Shown here piece after piece: positions 58,304 to 58,482 of a stretch of 58,482 nucleotides of DNA. Source of the DNA: Byssochlamys sp. IMV 00236. Its lineage: Eukaryota; Ascomycota; Eurotiomycetes; Eurotiales; Thermoascaceae. Each line of letters begins with the position of its first letter. Within the stretch, counting starts at the first letter, position 1. Where the stretch lies: positions 1 to 58,482 of the forward strand of contig MSJH02000646.1 of assembly GCA_001931875.2 (NCBI GenBank), read 5' to 3'. Below the pieces are notes generated by a model, which did no database searches, was not told the origin of the DNA, and was given only the letters and a program-made list of their open reading frames with translations. The translations under genes and the position numbers were made by a program.

Positions 58304-58457
58304 GCAATTTTTTTTATTCTTTGATGTAGTATACGAATTTATGAAGTATCATTACAATTACACTTAAGTGATCTTGGTTGTTCCCACCCTCCTCTCCCTG
58401 TTTCTCCTCGGTTTGTCTCTGTTATTTCCATTCTCACTCAAGAAGATAAAGGATCAA

Positions 58458-58482
58458 AAAAAAAAAAAAAAAAAAAAAAAAA
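58458..58482. repeat. Terminal poly-A run
   Basis: The window ends in about 25 A. It begins in a T-run (1-24, one GG interruption). Both ends look like homopolymer assembly breaks. Confidence 0.8.

Overview
This is a eukaryotic window. It is AT-rich and gene-dense, with many spliced genes whose introns are mostly 40-65 bases (GT...AG, often with a CTAAC/CTGAC-like branch site) and with CT/GA- or T-rich promoters. The gene content (SCAP, CHO2, CK2 beta, RPAP2/Rtr1, UBR1, a two-domain FEX fluoride exporter) and the transposon relics (MULE-like, Helitron-like and IS630/Tc1-like) fit an early-diverging fungus, most likely Mucoromycota/Mucorales. That placement rests on style and family recognition, not on a database search. 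The window starts in a T-run and ends in an A-run, so it may be a whole contig bounded by homopolymers.

Layout. 1-9.2 kb (+): RAE1 (5' end probably missing), an arrestin-domain protein, a full-length SCAP of about 1261 aa and an AIFM2-like FAD oxidoreductase. 9.2-10.2 kb (-): one three-exon gene joining a DUF2470-like domain to a membrane domain. 10.6-15.8 kb: accessory island with a broken IS630/Tc1-like transposase and a 240-bp perfect inverted repeat. The repeat encloses about 3.2 kb carrying a decayed, intron-containing unknown gene. 16.2-18.2 kb: SEC11 (+) and a PH-domain protein (-). 18.2-21.4 kb: mostly gene-poor, with a Helitron relic. 21.5-25.7 kb: AIG1-type GTPase, GNAT acetyltransferase, FEX, a SUB2-like helicase pseudogene and the IF1 ATPase inhibitor. 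27.1-36.2 kb: pacifastin-like secreted protein, COQ4, RPAP2/RTR1, a small membrane protein, CK2 beta, an FYR-domain protein, a bZIP factor and an ankyrin-BTB protein. 36.2-40.1 kb: gene-poor. 40.1-41.2 kb: methyltransferase (-). 41.6-43.7 kb: transposase and other relics. 44.6-47.8 kb: CHO2 (+). 48.2-55.1 kb: six-exon UBR1 (-). 55.4-57.2 kb: frame-broken MULE-like transposase. 57.2-58.5 kb: little that can be named.

Working together. Several genes serve membrane lipid and ER functions: SCAP senses sterols, CHO2 starts PE-to-PC methylation, and SEC11 cleaves ER signal peptides. COQ4 and IF1 are mitochondrial, and the AIFM2-like enzyme may use the quinone pool. RAE1, RPAP2 and the FYR and bZIP proteins act in RNA export, Pol II regulation and chromatin or transcription. 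There is no operon logic; neighbours share short divergent or convergent spacers. Exon boundaries are hand-derived from splice motifs, phase agreement and family continuity.
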